The notes under the pieces: model-generated
Databases searched by the model: none
The model's input: only the letters and a program-made list of their open reading frames with translations
Told to the model about the DNA's origin: nothing
Origin: an uncultured Sphingomonadaceae bacterium
Lineage (GTDB): Bacteria > Pseudomonadota > Alphaproteobacteria > Sphingomonadales > Sphingomonadaceae
Assembly: GCA_937873035.1 (NCBI GenBank)
Contig: CALMVA010000010.1
Location: forward strand, 1-54,963
Reading direction: 5' to 3'
DNA length: 54,963 nucleotides
Part shown: one piece after another, positions 53,828-54,963 of the stretch
Layout: every line of letters starts with the position of its first letter
Position numbering within the stretch: position 1 is the stretch's first letter
Made by a program: the position numbers and the translations under genes

Positions 53828-54568
53828 ATGTATCAACACGAAATGGCACGGATCGGCAAGACGCTGTTCGTCATCCGGGGCGTGTATATTTATGCCTTCA
53901 TCGCCATCGGCGCGCTTATCGCGTGGTGCAGCAAGGCTGTCGGCCCGTTCGAAACGGCAGAAGCAAACCAGCTCTGGTTCTGGGCCTCGCTCGGCGTGGC
54001 GAGCCTGGGCGCGTTCATCCGCATCATCACGTCCGGCTTTGCGGCACTCGGCACCTCAGGCCGCGTCAAGGCCGCGGCGGAAGCAGCAGAACTGAACACC
54101 ACCGGCCCATATTCGCTCGTGCGCAACCCGCTCTATGTAGGCCGCATCGTGAACTATACCGGCATCGCTATGTTGAGCGGCAGCTGGGTTTATGGCGTGA
54201 TCGTCTTCTTCCTCTCGGTGCTCATTTACGAGCGCGTTTCGGTGTATGAAGAAGAGTTTCTCATCAGCAAATTTGGCGATGCGCACCGCGAATGGGCAGC
54301 CCGCATCCCGATGCTGTGGCCCAAGCTCACCGGCTGGGTGAAGCCCAAATACAAGTTCTGGTGGAAGCGCATGATCTGGCGTGAGCGCCAGAAGGTGTTC
54401 CTCCTTGGCACCTCGGTTTTCCTCAACTGGCTGGCGCGTTACGATTTCCAGATTTCAGCGATCCCGGCTGAAAGCACCCACTGGCTGTGGGCGTGGGGCG
54501 CGCTGGCCGCCGGATTCGCGCTGACGGAAATCCTTGGCCTGTTCGGATATTACAAGGATATGCGCTGA
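53828..54568 (+). CDS. isoprenylcysteine carboxyl methyltransferase-like membrane protein
   Basis: The 246-residue protein has about five or six membrane segments and the ICMT/PEMT catalytic region: LNTTGPYSLVRNPLYVGRIV (RNPLYVG cofactor-binding motif) and VYEEEFLISKFGDAHREWAA followed by RIPMLWP (conserved E-E and Y/W region). Enzymes of this family methylate lipids or prenylcysteine using SAM; the bacterial substrates are mostly unknown. The ATG at 53828 follows AAGGACGGGACGCAAT. It overlaps the downstream kinase-like gene by 1 base (TGATG), indicating coupling. Confidence 0.85.
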   Translation: MYQHEMARIGKTLFVIRGVYIYAFIAIGALIAWCSKAVGPFETAEANQLWFWASLGVASLGAFIRIITSGFAALGTSGRVKAAAEAAELNTTGPYSLVRNPLYVGRIVNYTGIAMLSGSWVYGVIVFFLSVLIYERVSVYEEEFLISKFGDAHREWAARIPMLWPKLTGWVKPKYKFWWKRMIWRERQKVFLLGTSVFLNWLARYDFQISAIPAESTHWLWAWGALAAGFALTEILGLFGYYKDMR

Positions 54569-54963
54569 TGCCTGCATCGGCCCCGCTCATTGCACTGATC
54601 GGGGCCGATGGCTCAGGCAAATCCACCTTGCTGGGCGATGTGCTTGCCCATGTCCGCAAGCACGGGCCCGCAGAAGCGGGTTATCTCGGCCTCGGCTCAG
54701 GCCCGCTTGGCCAGCGCATCAAGGCATGGCCGCTCATCGGCGTTCCGCTTGAGCGTTTCCTGTCCGAACGCGCCCGCCGCGCGCGCGACCCGGAAGGACA
54801 AATTCCGGGCATCTTCACAGCGCTGGTCCTCTATCGCTATTCCTTGAAGCGCCACAAAAGATGGGCGCACATTCAGGCGCTGCGCCAGCAGGGTGTGGCG
54901 GGGGTTTCGGAACGGGATTCCCCAAATTAAGTTGCCCGCGTTTTTTAACGCCCCGGCCGTTTT
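54568..54963 (+). pseudogene. P-loop kinase-like protein (thymidylate-kinase type), cut and frameshifted at the window end
   Basis: The frame begins MPASAPLIALIGADGSGKST, a Walker A P-loop like thymidylate kinases, and continues to about residue 110 (IQALRQQGVA). It then hits a stop at 54928-54930. In the next frame the sequence continues with family-like residues (IPQIKLPAFFNAPAV, matching the usual YPQIE-x-PAFxDGP), so a base is gained or lost near 54895-54910. Downstream the gene runs off the window. The break is 60 bases from the edge, so sequence error is likely. It is coupled to the ICMT-like gene, pointing to lipid or glycan headgroup chemistry. Confidence 0.7.

Overview
The window is almost entirely coding, GC-rich chromosomal DNA from an alphaproteobacterium, most likely of the order Sphingomonadales. 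Pointers to this are the circularly permuted two-piece tmRNA gene with the tag peptide ANDNEALALAA, the gene content (Rrf2 regulator, GtrA/GT2/GT-C glycan genes, POT transporter with amidohydrolases, TonB-dependent receptor, phasin), and extragenic palindromes of the CCCTGAGC(C/T)TGTCGAAGGG and GTCATGCCAGC-n-GCTGGCAT types that I associate with sphingomonads. No rRNA, prophage, integrase, transposase or CRISPR array was seen. The reading frames at both ends are broken, which suggests the window is a whole contig with poor terminal sequence.

Layout. 1-1.2 kb: a class II aldolase-like gene and a Crp/Fnr regulator, both frameshifted. 1.2-5 kb: GNAT acetyltransferase, rplU-rpmA (L21, L27), and a secreted DUF11 protein. 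5-6.7 kb: HspQ, tRNA-Ser(CGA), an Rrf2 regulator with a perfect palindrome before its start, and ssrA. 6.7-13.9 kb: a membrane glycan block (two GT-C-like proteins, GtrA, a GT2 polyprenyl-phosphate glycosyltransferase, a methyltransferase and one more polytopic protein). 13.9-15.1 kb: argG.

15.3-29.0 kb is the main locus. It holds a short flagellin gene read leftward from a sigma-28-type promoter, and a rightward run fliE-F-G-H-I-(J/K)-L-M-N-O-P-Q-R-flhB-fliD-fliS read from a sigma-54-type promoter. Most genes overlap or abut, so translational coupling is likely. The run covers the MS ring, C ring, export gate and ATPase, filament cap and flagellin chaperone. Rod, hook, P/L-ring, stator, chemotaxis and regulatory genes are not in the window. 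One frame here looks like an in-frame fusion of a FliJ N-terminus to a short FliK C-terminus, and FliM lacks the usual N-terminal CheY-binding peptide.

29-41 kb: housekeeping and metabolic genes (Ste24-like protease, NAD-dependent epimerase-like protein, phasin, EamA transporter, threonine aldolase, tRNA-Thr(GGT), hydrolases, aminopeptidase P, nitronate monooxygenase, DAACS symporter, NnrU), with a three-copy 98-bp repeat at 37.6-37.8 kb. 41-48.2 kb: a TonB-dependent receptor and a coupled operon of a POT peptide transporter with two amidohydrolases, one of which lacks the HxH metal motif; together these suggest peptide uptake and processing. 48.3-51.3 kb: a PDZ-M48 peptidase and the HslVU protease, whose genes are separated by a palindromic element. 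51.4 kb to the end: an envelope-related set (flippase, nucleotidyltransferase, isoprenylcysteine-methyltransferase-like protein, P-loop kinase-like protein).
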